A program made the translations under genes and the position numbers. The notes below the pieces were generated by a model. It saw only the letters and a program-made list of their open reading frames with translations. It had not been told where the DNA came from and searched no databases. From contig JAQPZY010001405.1 in the NCBI GenBank assembly GCA_029931535.1, positions 1 through 64,000 of the forward strand: 64,000 nt of DNA. The letters are read 5' to 3'. Shown in pieces: positions 52,961 through 63,479 of this stretch (within the stretch, counting starts at the first letter, position 1; every line of letters begins with the position of its first letter). The stretch comes from Margaritifera margaritifera (Eukaryota; Mollusca; Bivalvia; Unionida; Margaritiferidae).

Positions 52961-54631
52961 CATGTACATCTATTCTCCTGAGTCTAATTTCCTTGGATCG
53001 CTATTATAATGAGGTAAATTTTGATGGAAGCTTGAAACTAGAGAGGCACGCAAAGGTACTAATAGCTTTTTCTTCCGCATTATTAACGAATAAAGATCGA
53101 TGCTGATGTATTACCCTCTGCTACTTACTTAATTGTACTTTATTTATCCTGTTTAGTATACTAATGTTGCAAGTATCGGAACCTAAAAAATTGTAAAGTT
53201 TGCAGTCATATTGCATGTACCATTTGCAAATCCGAATAAATTTTCATAGGTTTTATTTTGATCGATCGCTATTACTAGATGATCCAAGGTGAAGAAATTG
53301 GAGATAATAGGGGAAATGTATGAAATCGGGGATCAAAAGGTGGAAATTAACATACGGCACCTAGGGCGGTAAATTTGGGGGTGAGTATGATTCAGAAATA
53401 TCTTTCATAGTGCAGAATTTTTTTGTTGCAGATGTGTTAAAGTTTGTATGCACGTAGTAGCTCTCTACGGCAGCTCAGCCCAATAGTGGCTATATGGTGC
53501 CACCTAAAATGTAAACTTCTAAAAATGTATAAAAAAAAAACGAGTGCGCAACAATTTAGGAATATAAGCCCTTCCAAATAAATGTAATCATGAAGTACAA
53601 CAAGATAAAATATAAAACGTAAATATGCTAAAATTCTGTAAAATGTATGTAAAATAAAAAATAAAGGTAACAAATATAAAATCCTTAAAACGTGTGATCA
53701 AAATTTTTTATACAAACCGTATTCCCTCAAAAAGTAAAAGATTGAGTCGGATGGTACATGATCTTACAGTTTCTTCATGTGTAAAAGCCACAGTGTTCAT
53801 ATCAATCTTTTTATGACTAATAGATTTCTATGTTCCATTGTCAGATTTATAAAAATCATTCAAATGGATTTTTTAAATAAATTTTCATAAAAAAATTGCT
53901 GATATTCTTATTTGGTGTATTATTCGACATAATTAACACGTCTTTCATTTATTTTCTTCCACCTACCTCTTTGCTAATGTTTCTCAACCGAAATTTTGCG
54001 ATTGAGTATTCAATATTTATTTTAAAAAGTCCCGACAAAAATGTATCTTTTTCTTCGAAATCAGAAAAAAATGTCGGTACTATTTAAAAAATGAAATTGA
54101 AGCGAAATTTATTGATTTTACCATTCAAAGCTTTTAGGAAAGACCTGCGGGTGGCCTAAAGACAAGGTCAATGAAGTTTCCACTTTACAGTTAAAAAAAT
54201 GCTATCAGGAAAGATTTTGTTTCATAACTTTTTCACAAAAAATCTTTTATTCCTGTGATATCACTGGAAGACTTAAAACTAAATTTTTTACATGTACTTG
54301 AATTATGAGATTTGATTGGGGATCATAAAAGCAGCGTTTCTCCAGTATGTTCTCTTGAAAAAGTGGTTTTATATCATGAAAAATAGAACACGAGTGAGTC
54401 GCATGTTTAAAAAGATCGAACTGATTTCTTTTTCGGGTAATACTGAGGACAAAAATATTATCAGGGCTTAGAGTAAAAATTTGACGGAATTTATTAATTA
54501 TAGAGTCGATTTAGCCGAGAATTCGATTCCTATAATCCTCAAAGCTGATGGCATGTCATTGATGTTTTGGCTGACTATGATATGAGAATGTGTATTCGAT
54601 AAGTTTTCTTGAAACTCAGATTAGACGATCG
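52961..54631. other. AT-rich intergenic DNA
   Basis: Short unrecognised ORFs only (for example 78 codons minus at 53,437-53,673 and 63 codons plus at 53,896-54,087). The patch 53,280-53,400 is G-rich on the plus strand and could be another decayed repeat. No gene can be supported. Confidence 0.5.
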
Positions 54632-55318
54632 AATTGGGAATTGTGTAAATGTGATTTCGAACTGGGAATTGTGTAAATGTGATTCGAATTAGGAATTGTG
54701 TAAATTGATTCGAATTGGAAATTATGTAAATGTAATTCGAATTGGGAATTGTGTAAATGTGATTTCGAATTGGGAATTGTGTAAATGTGATTTCGAATTG
54801 GGAATTGTGTAAATGTGATTCGAATTGTGAATTGTGTAAATGTGATTTCAAATTGGGAATTGTGTAAATGTGATTCGAATTGGGAATTGTGTAAATGTGA
54901 TTTCGAATTGGGAATTGTGTAAATGTGATTCGAATTGTGAATTGTGTAAATGTGATTTCGAATTGGGAATTGTGTAAATGTGATTCGAATTGGGAATTGT
55001 GTAAATGTGATTCGAATTGGGAATTGTGTAAATGTGATTCGATTTAGGGATTGTGTAAATTGATTCGAATTGGAAATTATGTAAATGTAATTCGAACTGG
55101 GAATTGTGTAAATGTGATTCGAATTGGGAATTGTGTAAATGTGATGCAAATTAGGAATTGTGTAAATGTGATTCGAATTGGGAATCATGTAAATGTGATT
55201 CGAATTGGGGATTATGTAAATGGATTCGATTTTAGGAATTGTGTAAATGTGATTCGAATTGGGAATTGTGTAAATGTGACTCGAATTGGGAATTGTGTAA
55301 ATGTGATTTGAATTGAGG
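54632..55318. repeat. 27-28 bp minisatellite, about 25 copies
   Basis: Units of gaattgggaattgtgtaaatgtgatt(c) alternate between 27 and 28 bp (an extra T in gatttcgaatt). Variants include tagg, gaaattat and shorter gtaaattgatt forms. There is a higher-order pattern in which an atypical pair (tagg...gtaaattgatt, then gaaattatgtaaatgtaatt) appears twice, at about 54,688-54,740 and 55,045-55,098. The long minus-strand frame across it (NHIYTIPNS repeats) is a by-product of the 27-bp unit length. Confidence 0.93.
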
Positions 55319-55620
55319 AGTAAAGACTTGCGGAGACACGTCGATAAAGGTATATGAAAGAAGGTCATTGTGAATGAAAGACTTGACTTAAGGTTAGTCA
55401 ACGCTGGTCTTTTTTGTTCCTTGTTTGCCGTCATGTCCATATTTCCAAACGATGCTTAATAGGTACCTAAATTAAAACCTGTGGTTACAAAATAATGAAC
55501 ATAAAGCGTCAGTAAGTAAGAAATTATTTCCATATTTGATAATTATCCTGAAATATTGCAGAGTAGTCAACTAAGTTCGCTCATATTAATAAATCATACT
55601 GTGCGTCAATATCAACAGTC
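55319..55620. other. Short intergenic stretch
   Basis: No gene, repeat or motif recognised between the minisatellite and the inverted-repeat element that follows. Confidence 0.5.
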
Positions 55621-56103
55621 TTTAGGGTATAGGACCACTAATTATTTTACAGGCAGGAAACCAGTCTAGAGTGGGAAAAAAGAGAGAGGGGGGAGAAGAA
55701 TAAATAATAAAGTACTAAATGTTTTGAGATGATGAATCCATTGGCTAGTAGATGGATTTAATGATTTTTTTTCCATTATTAATTTCACAATTTTCAACTA
55801 TAGTTGACAACACAATCTGTTTTTATTTTGATATCCTTCATTTAATTTACTGACAAAATATCATACGAACTCTTGGTGCTAGGTTATTTTATTAGGTGCA
55901 GACCAAGGGACCCCCTGTTTTTAGCACGGGGCTCATACAATGCCTCTAAACACCTGCTTTTCAAAGCTGAAAAAATCTATCTACCTCAAATGAATGAAAG
56001 CATGTATGGTTTGTATGCCAATCTAATGCACAAATTATTTAAATTTTTAAACAAAATACTAACATTAAGTTTTATTGGAAAATAATTAGTGGTCCGATCC
56101 CTG
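55621..56103. mobile_element. Possible MITE with terminal inverted repeats
   Basis: The sequence ggaccactaattatttt at 55,632-55,648 is repeated in perfect inverse at 56,079-56,095. The match extends outward with gaps to tagggtat versus cagggat. A CAGGG/TAGGG start recalls hAT-type ends, but no 8-bp target duplication could be identified. The interior holds a 70-codon ORF (55,873-56,085) with no known match. Confidence 0.45.
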
Positions 56104-57724
56104 TAGGGGTGGGGTTAATGTGTGTATCCATCACAACTATGTGCATTTCTGCATCCAATTATGAGAAATTACAATGCAATGGATCATTTTGGATTAATTT
56201 AGAGCAGACACAAATGAAAATGCAAAGAATTATGGAAGACAATCCCCGTGAAGCTTTATTGCTGCCTGGTAGCTACTACTGTTTGGAGCAGTTGTCACAT
56301 TTTTTTTACCTCGCTGTGAGATTGAAGTTTCAGTTCTAATAGACCCACTACTGACCAGGGTTTTTCACCACCAATAACCCTTTGAACAGTTATATTTGTA
56401 CTACAGGCACATTTATCAACTTCTTCCTGAAGTATATGAAGCTGTGCAGAGTTTGCGTTTGCTCACGACATTAATCTCCTTGTTATTTTGATTTACATTT
56501 TCTACCTAAACATAACTGTAGTGAGTTGCAGGGTGGAATTTTAATTTTTTTTCATATTACAATTAGAAACTATGTGAAGAGCACTATCTTTCAGAATAAA
56601 TGATTTTTGTGCACACATTTTGTCTCAATTAAAGAATATAATCGGGGTGGGATGAGAAGTGATGAAGAGTTGAACGTTCAAAATATCCTCACATTTTTCA
56701 CCAATGGCATTACATGACGCTCCACTTAGATTGCTGTCTTGTATTATATATTCGCCTCTGGCGCAAACCACACTGGAGAAATGCAACCAGACTTTATAGT
56801 TATGCTTCAGCGTTGCTACGTATACAGAAAAATCAAATGTATTAAATAGGTAAACATTTTTCAAATTATCACTACACTAATTAAGCCAATCAGCTTTCTC
56901 CTCTAATCCCGAAGAAAATTAACGATAAGTATTGTCTGATTTTTCCTAGAGATTTGCCCAGAAGGAAAGAATGTTCCTTGCATTTAATAGAAAGCAGAAA
57001 TAAAACCTGTGGGCTTTTGCGTAGGATGACAGAGCAAACAGGTGTGATTCTACCTATTCCAGAAATGCACTAAAACTTCTAGTTGTTGAATTCAAATGCA
57101 ACTATGTCCAGGAAACGCAATATAATCTGATTTTTGGATATGTTGTGTCCACTTTAATGCCTAATTAAGTAAGATGGTATGCACTGGATTTAATGAACAA
57201 AATTAAAAATATTAATGAATTATATAAGGAACTTGATTAGTGTAGTGATACATAGCAGCCACTTGGCGTTTGCTCCCAGTTTAAGACGGTCTTGACCTTA
57301 AACATGACTTGTCACCAGATGTTGACTGTTGGGTTCACTGATGACCTCCGTGCATCCCGTTGGATCCTGCCATACTTGACCTTGATGTGGATGTACCATC
57401 CTTTTATGCAGTATGTGAATGTATCTTGCTTACATCAACTTTTATCAAATATCCTTCGAATTTCATTATAGGGAAATATTTTATGTTTTTCTAGTCAAAT
57501 TAGCTAAGACGGTGAATTAAATTAATCTTTGCTCTAAAGTATAAGAGTATCATTCTTATCCCTTTCCATACAAAGTTTCTGATAATTATTGACATAATTC
57601 ACGGTGAGATTATTTCTTGTCATAATCGACATTTATTAGCTTTACTGTTTGATCTACACTTGCTCTTTCCCTCTGCAGACTTTGAAACCTATAATAGACC
57701 TAATGCGTCATTAAGTATGTCGTG
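56104..57724. other. Intergenic DNA left of the family 2 element
   Basis: Small unrecognised ORFs (76 codons plus at 56,109-56,339; 79 codons minus at 56,625-56,864). The patch 57,240-57,420 is less AT-rich and may be an old repeat. The five bases before the LTR (tcgtg, 57,720-57,724) are a candidate target-site duplication, testable only with sequence beyond 64,000. Confidence 0.5.
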
Positions 57725-57802
57725 TGTTACGACTCTATGGTCTAAGAAAAATGTAACAGAAAGAAAGTGAAACCAGCAAATCAAGTAAAAATCAACAAGC
57801 AA

Positions 57803-57808
57803 TTTATT
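57803..57808 (-). terminator. Polyadenylation signal AATAAA in 3' LTR
   Basis: Plus-strand tttatt reads AATAAA on the sense strand, downstream of the TATA box and near the LTR end. The same motif is at 63,558-63,563 in the 5' LTR. Confidence 0.45.
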
Positions 57809-58224
57809 ACTAGATAATTAAAATGAAAAATAAAAAAGTCACTTACAGTAATGTGTTTTGAAATCCTAATAATCCAATAAGAATGATTGTTCTAATCACA
57901 AGTCCTAAATATAGAATGTTCCGAATTCACGACTGTGTCCTTGAATGTTATGATGTGCTTATGGTCTCCAAAGTCCTGATGTACTAGTAATCTTGATGTG
58001 CTGATGTCAAAATGAAGTATTCCAAAATCTCTGAATAAGTTCACATAAATTCCAAAATCATCAATTAAAAATCCAAAATCCAAAAGTTTGTGAGCACTGT
58101 TATAATCCAATGAATATTTAAAATAATTCCTCTCTTAGAATTTGGAATGAATTTTCACAACTGTAATAGCTCTTTACAAGACTGATGGTAATGTCAAAAC
58201 TGAATAAATGTCCACCAAACATGG

Positions 58225-58240
58225 TATATATAAAGATTGG
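58225..58240 (-). promoter_or_regulatory. CCAAT and TATA boxes in 3' LTR
   Basis: The sense strand reads CCAATCTTTATATATA, so a CCAAT box directly precedes a TATA box. The same pair is at 63,980-63,995 in the 5' LTR, where it would drive the element's transcript leftward. Confidence 0.55.
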
Positions 58241-58473
58241 TCACATGACAGAATGTTCTAGAATGTGTGTCATCTTAATGGAATTTTACTTGTAAACAAA
58301 ATCAACCTTGACCTTCAAATTGAGAAAACATATTGATCAAAACAACCTAATTCAAGGACACTAGTTAAACATGTTTTTCCTGATAACATTAAGATTTAAG
58401 CAAATATTAAAGTGAAGAAACATTTATAATTTCCTAAAATATTTATAATATTATATAAACATCATACATAACA

Positions 58474-58482
58474 CCTCCCCTC
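58474..58482 (-). promoter_or_regulatory. Polypurine tract of family 2 element
   Basis: Plus-strand cctcccctc is GAGGGGAGG on the sense strand, immediately before the TGTTATG start of the 3' LTR. Confidence 0.75.
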
Positions 58483-58611
58483 ATAAAGAAAAAGAAAGAT
58501 TTATATAATAAAGCTTTCTTTTGAATATACATCTAATACTATAATAACCAAAATTACATAAGAACATGTTTTATGATACTGGACTTAATTACATCAAGCA
58601 ATATTACATTT

Positions 58612-61600
58612 CTATGCACGTGAAAGTGCATCTGCAATCACATTGTCTTTTCCCCTGATGTGTTTGATGTCAATGTTATATTCCTGCAATATCAAACTCC
58701 ATCTCAACAATCTCCGATTTTTATCTTTCATTTTGTTGATGAAAGTAAGGGGATTGTGATTACTGTACACAATAATTGGAGAAAGAGCTGAGGTAACATA
58801 CACTTCAAAATGCTGTAAGGCCAATATCAAAGCCAAACATTCCTTCTCAATTGTGGAATAATTTTTCTGGTGCTTGTTTAGTTTTTTAGAAAAATAACAC
58901 ACCGGGTGATCCACACCACTTTTGTCTTCCTGAATCAATACTCCACCAACCCCTACATCACTTGCATCAACAGATAATTTAAATGATTGGCTAAAATTTG
59001 GTGCAGAAAGAACTGGTGCATTCTTAATCATGGCCTTTAACTTGTCAAAAGATTCCTGACACTTGTCAGACCAATGAAATTTGGCTTTCTTACTCAATAA
59101 ACTTGTCAAAGGTTCAGCAATTTTGGAAAAATTGGAACAAAATTTCCGATAATATCCAGCCATACCTAGAAATCGCATCAGTTGCTTTTTACAAATTGGA
59201 ACTTGAAATTCAGAGATAGCTTTGACCTTAGCTTCTATAGGTTTAACTTGACCTTGTCCCACAATATGTCCTAAAAATGTGACACAAGCATGGCAAAACT
59301 CACTTTTGCTCAAATTAATTGTCAGATTCGCATCACTGAAGAATTTTCGAACGGTTTCCAAATGATCTTCCCAGGTGTTGTTGTAGATAATGACGTCATC
59401 GATATAAGCGTCACAATTATCGAGACCAAATGTTATCATGTTCATCAGACGTTGAAACGTTGCAGGCGAATTTTTCATTCCAAACGGCATGACTTTATAT
59501 TGATAAAGTCCATCTGGAGTTACAAATGTTGAAATTTCTTTTGCCCTTTCCGTCAGTGGAATTTGCCAGAATCCTTTTAAAAGGTCAAACTTGGTGACAT
59601 ATTCCGCATTTCCAATTTTATCAATGCAATCGTCCATTCTTGGGACTGGAAATGAATCAGTTTTGGTGACACTGTTGACTTTTCTATAGTCAGTACACAT
59701 ACGGAATGTATTATCTGGCTTGGGAACAAGAATACATGCTGAACTCCAGTTACTTTTACTTGGTTCTATGAAATCATTCTCCAGTAGATACTGAACTTCT
59801 TTCTTCAGATAGTTCTGTTTGAGAGGATTCATCCTATAAGGATGCCGTTTCACAGGCGCAGAATCTACAATGTCAACGTCATGATAAATTTTACTTGTTC
59901 GTGTTGGAACATCAGGAAACAAGTGCTCATAGTCATGTAATAGCTGTTTTAGTTCCTTTCTTTCCTGTTGTTGTAGATGTGAAAGTTTCTGGTCTAGGTT
60001 GTTCAATATTTCTGAATTCCGAAGATTGGTTATACCAAAGTCACTATAGTCTGATTGTACTCCATCGTTGATATCTTCACTGTGTGGGACAGGTACAACC
60101 AAACCAACAGAATAATTAGCTGAGCTATCTCTGTCAAAATATTCCTTTAACATATTTATATGACAAAGTTGTTTTTGTTTCCGTCTCCGAGGAGTGTTAA
60201 TGATATAATTTAAGTCATTTACTTTCTTTTCAACGGTATAAGGACCATAAAATTTAGCCTGAAGAGGATTCTGAGGTATGGGAAAGAGAGCCAGAACTTT
60301 GTCACCAGGTTTAAAACTCCTTTCCTGTGAATTTCTGTCATACCTTAATTTCATTTTTGACTGGGTAGTGTGAAGATTAGTTCTTGCTACTTCACAGGCC
60401 TTTGACAACTTGTATTTGAAATCAGAAACATAATCAAGAAGATTAATCTTCGAATCTTCATTTGAAAGAAGTTTCTCTTTCAATAATTTCAATGGTCCAC
60501 GGACAGTATGACCAAAAACTAGTTCAAAGGGACTGAAACCCAACGACTCTTGAACTGATTCCCTAACAGCAAACAACAACAAATGAACACCCTCATCCCA
60601 ATCCTTTTCTGTATCAAAGCAATATGATCGAATCATATTCTTCAAAGTTTGATGAAATCTTTCCAAAGCACCTTGACTTTCAGGGTGATAGGCAGAAGAT
60701 TTAAACTGTTGGATGCCTAATTCATGCATAACTTGTTGGAAAATTCCAGACATAAAATTTGACCCTTGATCTGACTGGACAGATTTGGGAAGGCCAACAA
60801 GTGTAAAAAACTTCACCAAAGCTTTCACAATAGTTTTAGTTTTTATATTTCTCAGAGGAATTGCCTTTGGAAATCTTGTAGATGCACACATGATGGTCAA
60901 CAAGTATTGGTTGCCTAACTTGGTTTTAGGTAAAGGACCAACACAGTCTACTATTATTCTACTAAATGGTTCATCAAATGCAGGAATAGGTTGCAGATGA
61001 GCCTTAGGTATCTTCTGATTGGGTTTTCCTACCATTTGACAAGTGTGACAAGATCTGCAGTATTTAGAAACACCACTTTTGAGTTTCGGCCAATAAAAAT
61101 GATTCAAGATCTTGCGATAAGTCTTACGGACTCCTAAATGACCAGCCAAAGGAGTTTCATGGGCTAAATTAAGAATTTCCTGTCGATATGACTTAGGAAC
61201 AACAATTTGATAGCTCACTGACCACTCGTCACCAGCGGGTACATCAGGTGGTCTCCATTTCCTCATAAGGACCCCATTTTTCACAAAGTAACACACTGGA
61301 ACTTGTGTGGCTTCAGTTTCACTAATAGCCCTCTGAAACAAACAAGATATCTCGGGATCTTGCTCCTGCTCAACGACAAGGGATTGTCGTTTGTCACCCT
61401 GAGTAGGACAAAGAGAATGAGTTGCCAAAAGAGGATCACTGTGATCAATACCATTTGATTGATCAATACCTGAGGAAAAAGTGACCTCATCAAAAGACTG
61501 ACCAATACATGTGTCAGGTAAAGGAATAATATCCTGATCAACATCACTCTCAAGAGCTCTTTTTGCCATAGCTCTAGTAACTGCACAAGCAGGGTACAAA

Positions 61601-61980
61601 TCAGGGATTTCAGTTTCGACAGGATCAACTTTCTGATCCAAACAAGGCTTGTCAGTTACAAGTGGATTAACCACAACCTTATCTCCAGCTAGGTCATTGC
61701 CTAGTAATAAATGAACACCCTCTATGGGTAAAGAAGTCACTGCCCCAACAGTCACAGGTCCAGAAACTAAGTCTGATACCAAATTTACACAATGAAGAGG
61801 AACATTTACAAAGCCGCACTCTACTCCCTGAACAAGAACACTTTCACTTGAAGAAGACTCCTCAGACAAAGGCAAAGTACCTGACAATAAAAGACTCTGA
61901 GAAGCTCCAGTGTCCCTTAATATTTTAATTGGGATAGGTTTGGCAGAATCACCAATAAGTGATATAGAACCTTCTGACAT
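58612..61980 (-). CDS. pol: Pol: protease - integrase - reverse transcriptase - RNase H, family 2
   Basis: An open frame of 1,122 codons. The aspartic protease DTGAS is at residues 23-27. The integrase HHCC finger spans about 274-316. The core has Asp 345, Asp 404 and Glu 440 with D-35-E spacing, and a GPY/F-like module (FYGPYTVEKK) follows at about 590. RT follows with FDLLKGFWQIP and the catalytic YIDD at 859-862. RNase H closes the frame (VDASDVGVGG, IEKECLALI, terminal DALSRA). At residue 1,074 the conserved Asp of the third RNase H block is Asn (SNHNPL, codon at 58,759-58,761), probably crippling RNase H. The frame is open for 29 codons upstream of the Met, back to the UGA that ends gag. 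Expression therefore probably depends on gag-pol fusion, not on this Met. Confidence 0.93.
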   Translation of the reverse strand: MSEGSISLIGDSAKPIPIKILRDTGASQSLLLSGTLPLSEESSSSESVLVQGVECGFVNVPLHCVNLVSDLVSGPVTVGAVTSLPIEGVHLLLGNDLAGDKVVVNPLVTDKPCLDQKVDPVETEIPDLYPACAVTRAMAKRALESDVDQDIIPLPDTCIGQSFDEVTFSSGIDQSNGIDHSDPLLATHSLCPTQGDKRQSLVVEQEQDPEISCLFQRAISETEATQVPVCYFVKNGVLMRKWRPPDVPAGDEWSVSYQIVVPKSYRQEILNLAHETPLAGHLGVRKTYRKILNHFYWPKLKSGVSKYCRSCHTCQMVGKPNQKIPKAHLQPIPAFDEPFSRIIVDCVGPLPKTKLGNQYLLTIMCASTRFPKAIPLRNIKTKTIVKALVKFFTLVGLPKSVQSDQGSNFMSGIFQQVMHELGIQQFKSSAYHPESQGALERFHQTLKNMIRSYCFDTEKDWDEGVHLLLFAVRESVQESLGFSPFELVFGHTVRGPLKLLKEKLLSNEDSKINLLDYVSDFKYKLSKACEVARTNLHTTQSKMKLRYDRNSQERSFKPGDKVLALFPIPQNPLQAKFYGPYTVEKKVNDLNYIINTPRRRKQKQLCHINMLKEYFDRDSSANYSVGLVVPVPHSEDINDGVQSDYSDFGITNLRNSEILNNLDQKLSHLQQQERKELKQLLHDYEHLFPDVPTRTSKIYHDVDIVDSAPVKRHPYRMNPLKQNYLKKEVQYLLENDFIEPSKSNWSSACILVPKPDNTFRMCTDYRKVNSVTKTDSFPVPRMDDCIDKIGNAEYVTKFDLLKGFWQIPLTERAKEISTFVTPDGLYQYKVMPFGMKNSPATFQRLMNMITFGLDNCDAYIDDVIIYNNTWEDHLETVRKFFSDANLTINLSKSEFCHACVTFLGHIVGQGQVKPIEAKVKAISEFQVPICKKQLMRFLGMAGYYRKFCSNFSKIAEPLTSLLSKKAKFHWSDKCQESFDKLKAMIKNAPVLSAPNFSQSFKLSVDASDVGVGGVLIQEDKSGVDHPVCYFSKKLNKHQKNYSTIEKECLALILALQHFEVYVTSALSPIIVYSNHNPLTFINKMKDKNRRLLRWSLILQEYNIDIKHIRGKDNVIADALSRA

Positions 61981-62067
61981 GAATGGTTCATAAGCCTCTA
62001 AAATAGAATCAGACTGGGATTTGTTTGACCCAACAAATGTATTGCTTTCAATACAAGACCGTGACCT

Positions 62068-63318
62068 TCACCTCGTAGAAATAAGAGCATTTGGAAAAGC
62101 TCTGTCTTTACTCTGTTGCTTATTTTTCAACTTGAAGCAATCAGAAATAACGTGCCCTTTCTTTTTACAATAAGTGCACGTAGGAAGAGATAAGGATTTC
62201 TGATCAGTCTTATCAGATGTTTGATTCCTAACAGTTGTGCTGTTGTGAAATTTGGAAGTACTCGAATGAGATTGAAATGGTTTTTTACCAGAAAACTGCT
62301 GAGAGGACGACTTATTGCCAAATGAAATTTTGTGAGTCAAGGAATAATCATCAGCCATACGAGCAGCATTTTCCAAAGTTTCCACATTCTGCTCGTCAAG
62401 ATAGGTTTTAACATCACTATGGATGCACCTCTTGAACTCTTCAATTAATACGAGCTGTCTGAGGTTATCATAAGTTTGATCAACTTTCTTGGCTGAGCAC
62501 CACCTATCAAATAGTTGTTCTTTATCCCTTGCAAATTCGACATGAGTTTGTCCAGTTTCTTTTCTACAATTCCTAAACCTTTGTCGATATGCCTCTGGTA
62601 CCAACTCATAAGCTTTCAAGATGTACTCCTTAACCACATCATAATCAGTGCTTTGTTGTACTGACAGTGAAATGTAGACTTCACGAGCTTTGCCAATAAG
62701 TACACTTTGTAATAACAAAGTCCAATGCTCTCTGGGCCATTTCAAGTTTTCAGCTATTTTCTCGAAATGAAGAAAGTATTTATCTACTTCTTTTTCCTGA
62801 AAAGGGGGTACTAACCTAATATATCTAGTAACATCAAAACCTGGACTTGTGTTTAAAGGAGTGGAGTGTGCTCTGCTTGCCAGTTCTAATTCTCTTAATT
62901 TAAATTGCATTTCCCTTTCTTCTCTTTGCATCTGCATTTGTATTTGCCTCTCTTCCTTCTGCATTTGTAACTGCCTCTCTTCTTTCTCTCTCTCCATCTG
63001 CCTCTCTTCTTTCTCTCTCTCTCTCTGAATCTGAAGCTTTGCTAACTCTAAATCCATCTGGTTCTTTAACTCTAATTCCCTTAATTTCCCGTCAGAACCA
63101 GATACAGGCTTTCTCTTCGAACTTAAAGCACTATTTTCAAAAATTCCCTTTCCTACTAAATACTGAATTAAAATAATATTTATCTCCTGTTTTGTCAATG
63201 ATACTTTTGCCTCAGATAGACTGTATTTTCTGGCAAGCTCGAGCAACTCATCCTTTCTCATGCACTCTAACCCCTCCTGGGTAGGTTTTGAAATGAAATT
63301 CTGAACATTAAATGCCAT
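62068..63318 (-). CDS. gag: Gag polyprotein, family 2
   Basis: 416 codons starting MAFNVQNF. The N-terminus has a SAP-like helical segment (KDELLELARKYSL...). A long charged segment of Glu/Arg/Gln/Met repeats (REKEERQ, QMQREE) then forms a likely coiled coil at about residues 80-145. The capsid at about 155-325 has a C-terminal part that closely follows the SCAN pattern (YRQRFRNCRKE...LVLIEEFKRCI...). A canonical CCHC knuckle CTYCKKKGHVISDC is at about 381-394. The frame ends in UGA at 62,068-62,070, with pol continuing in the same frame. Gag forms the particle and binds RNA. The 138-base leader between primer site and ATG is short. Confidence 0.93.
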   Translation of the reverse strand: MAFNVQNFISKPTQEGLECMRKDELLELARKYSLSEAKVSLTKQEINIILIQYLVGKGIFENSALSSKRKPVSGSDGKLRELELKNQMDLELAKLQIQREREKEERQMEREKEERQLQMQKEERQIQMQMQREEREMQFKLRELELASRAHSTPLNTSPGFDVTRYIRLVPPFQEKEVDKYFLHFEKIAENLKWPREHWTLLLQSVLIGKAREVYISLSVQQSTDYDVVKEYILKAYELVPEAYRQRFRNCRKETGQTHVEFARDKEQLFDRWCSAKKVDQTYDNLRQLVLIEEFKRCIHSDVKTYLDEQNVETLENAARMADDYSLTHKISFGNKSSSQQFSGKKPFQSHSSTSKFHNSTTVRNQTSDKTDQKSLSLPTCTYCKKKGHVISDCFKLKNKQQSKDRAFPNALISTR

Positions 63319-63456
63319 TGTAAATGCTTGTTGGTTTCACACACAAAAAATTTCTCTATATAAAATCTTTGCCAAAGACAAAAAAAATTCAGAGACAAAA
63401 TCAATATGAATTTCAAAGATAAATTTAATATCTCTAATATGCTTTAAAGAAATTCA

Positions 63457-63474
63457 ATCCCGGAACGGCCCCCA
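63457..63474 (-). promoter_or_regulatory. Primer binding site of family 2 element
   Basis: Plus-strand atcccggaacggccccca ends in CCA five bases from the 5' LTR edge. It matches the tRNA-Pro 3' end, as I remember it, at 15 of 18 positions, including the C discriminator base. Confidence 0.6.
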
Positions 63475-63479
63475 ATTTC

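Larger units (their letters stand above)
57725..58473 (-). repeat. 3' LTR of family 2 element
   Basis: A 749-bp LTR with inverted ends TGTTA...TAACA. Its left edge is set by identity with the copy starting at 63,480, its right edge by the adjacent purine tract. It contains a sense-strand TATA box (58,225-58,234) preceded by a CCAAT box (58,236-58,240) and an AATAAA signal (57,803-57,808). A 72-codon sense ORF (57,892-58,110) is present in both LTRs, unrecognised. Confidence 0.92.

Noticed and set aside
54616..55440. 274-codon minus-strand ORF with NHIYTIPNS repeats
   Set aside because: Created by a 27-bp tandem repeat that keeps a frame open; the unit also changes to 28 bp and shifts the frame repeatedly.
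57892..58110. 72-codon ORF in family 2 LTRs as a confirmed gene
   Set aside because: It is present in both LTRs only because LTRs are copies of each other; no homologue or selection evidence is available, so it was left as a note.
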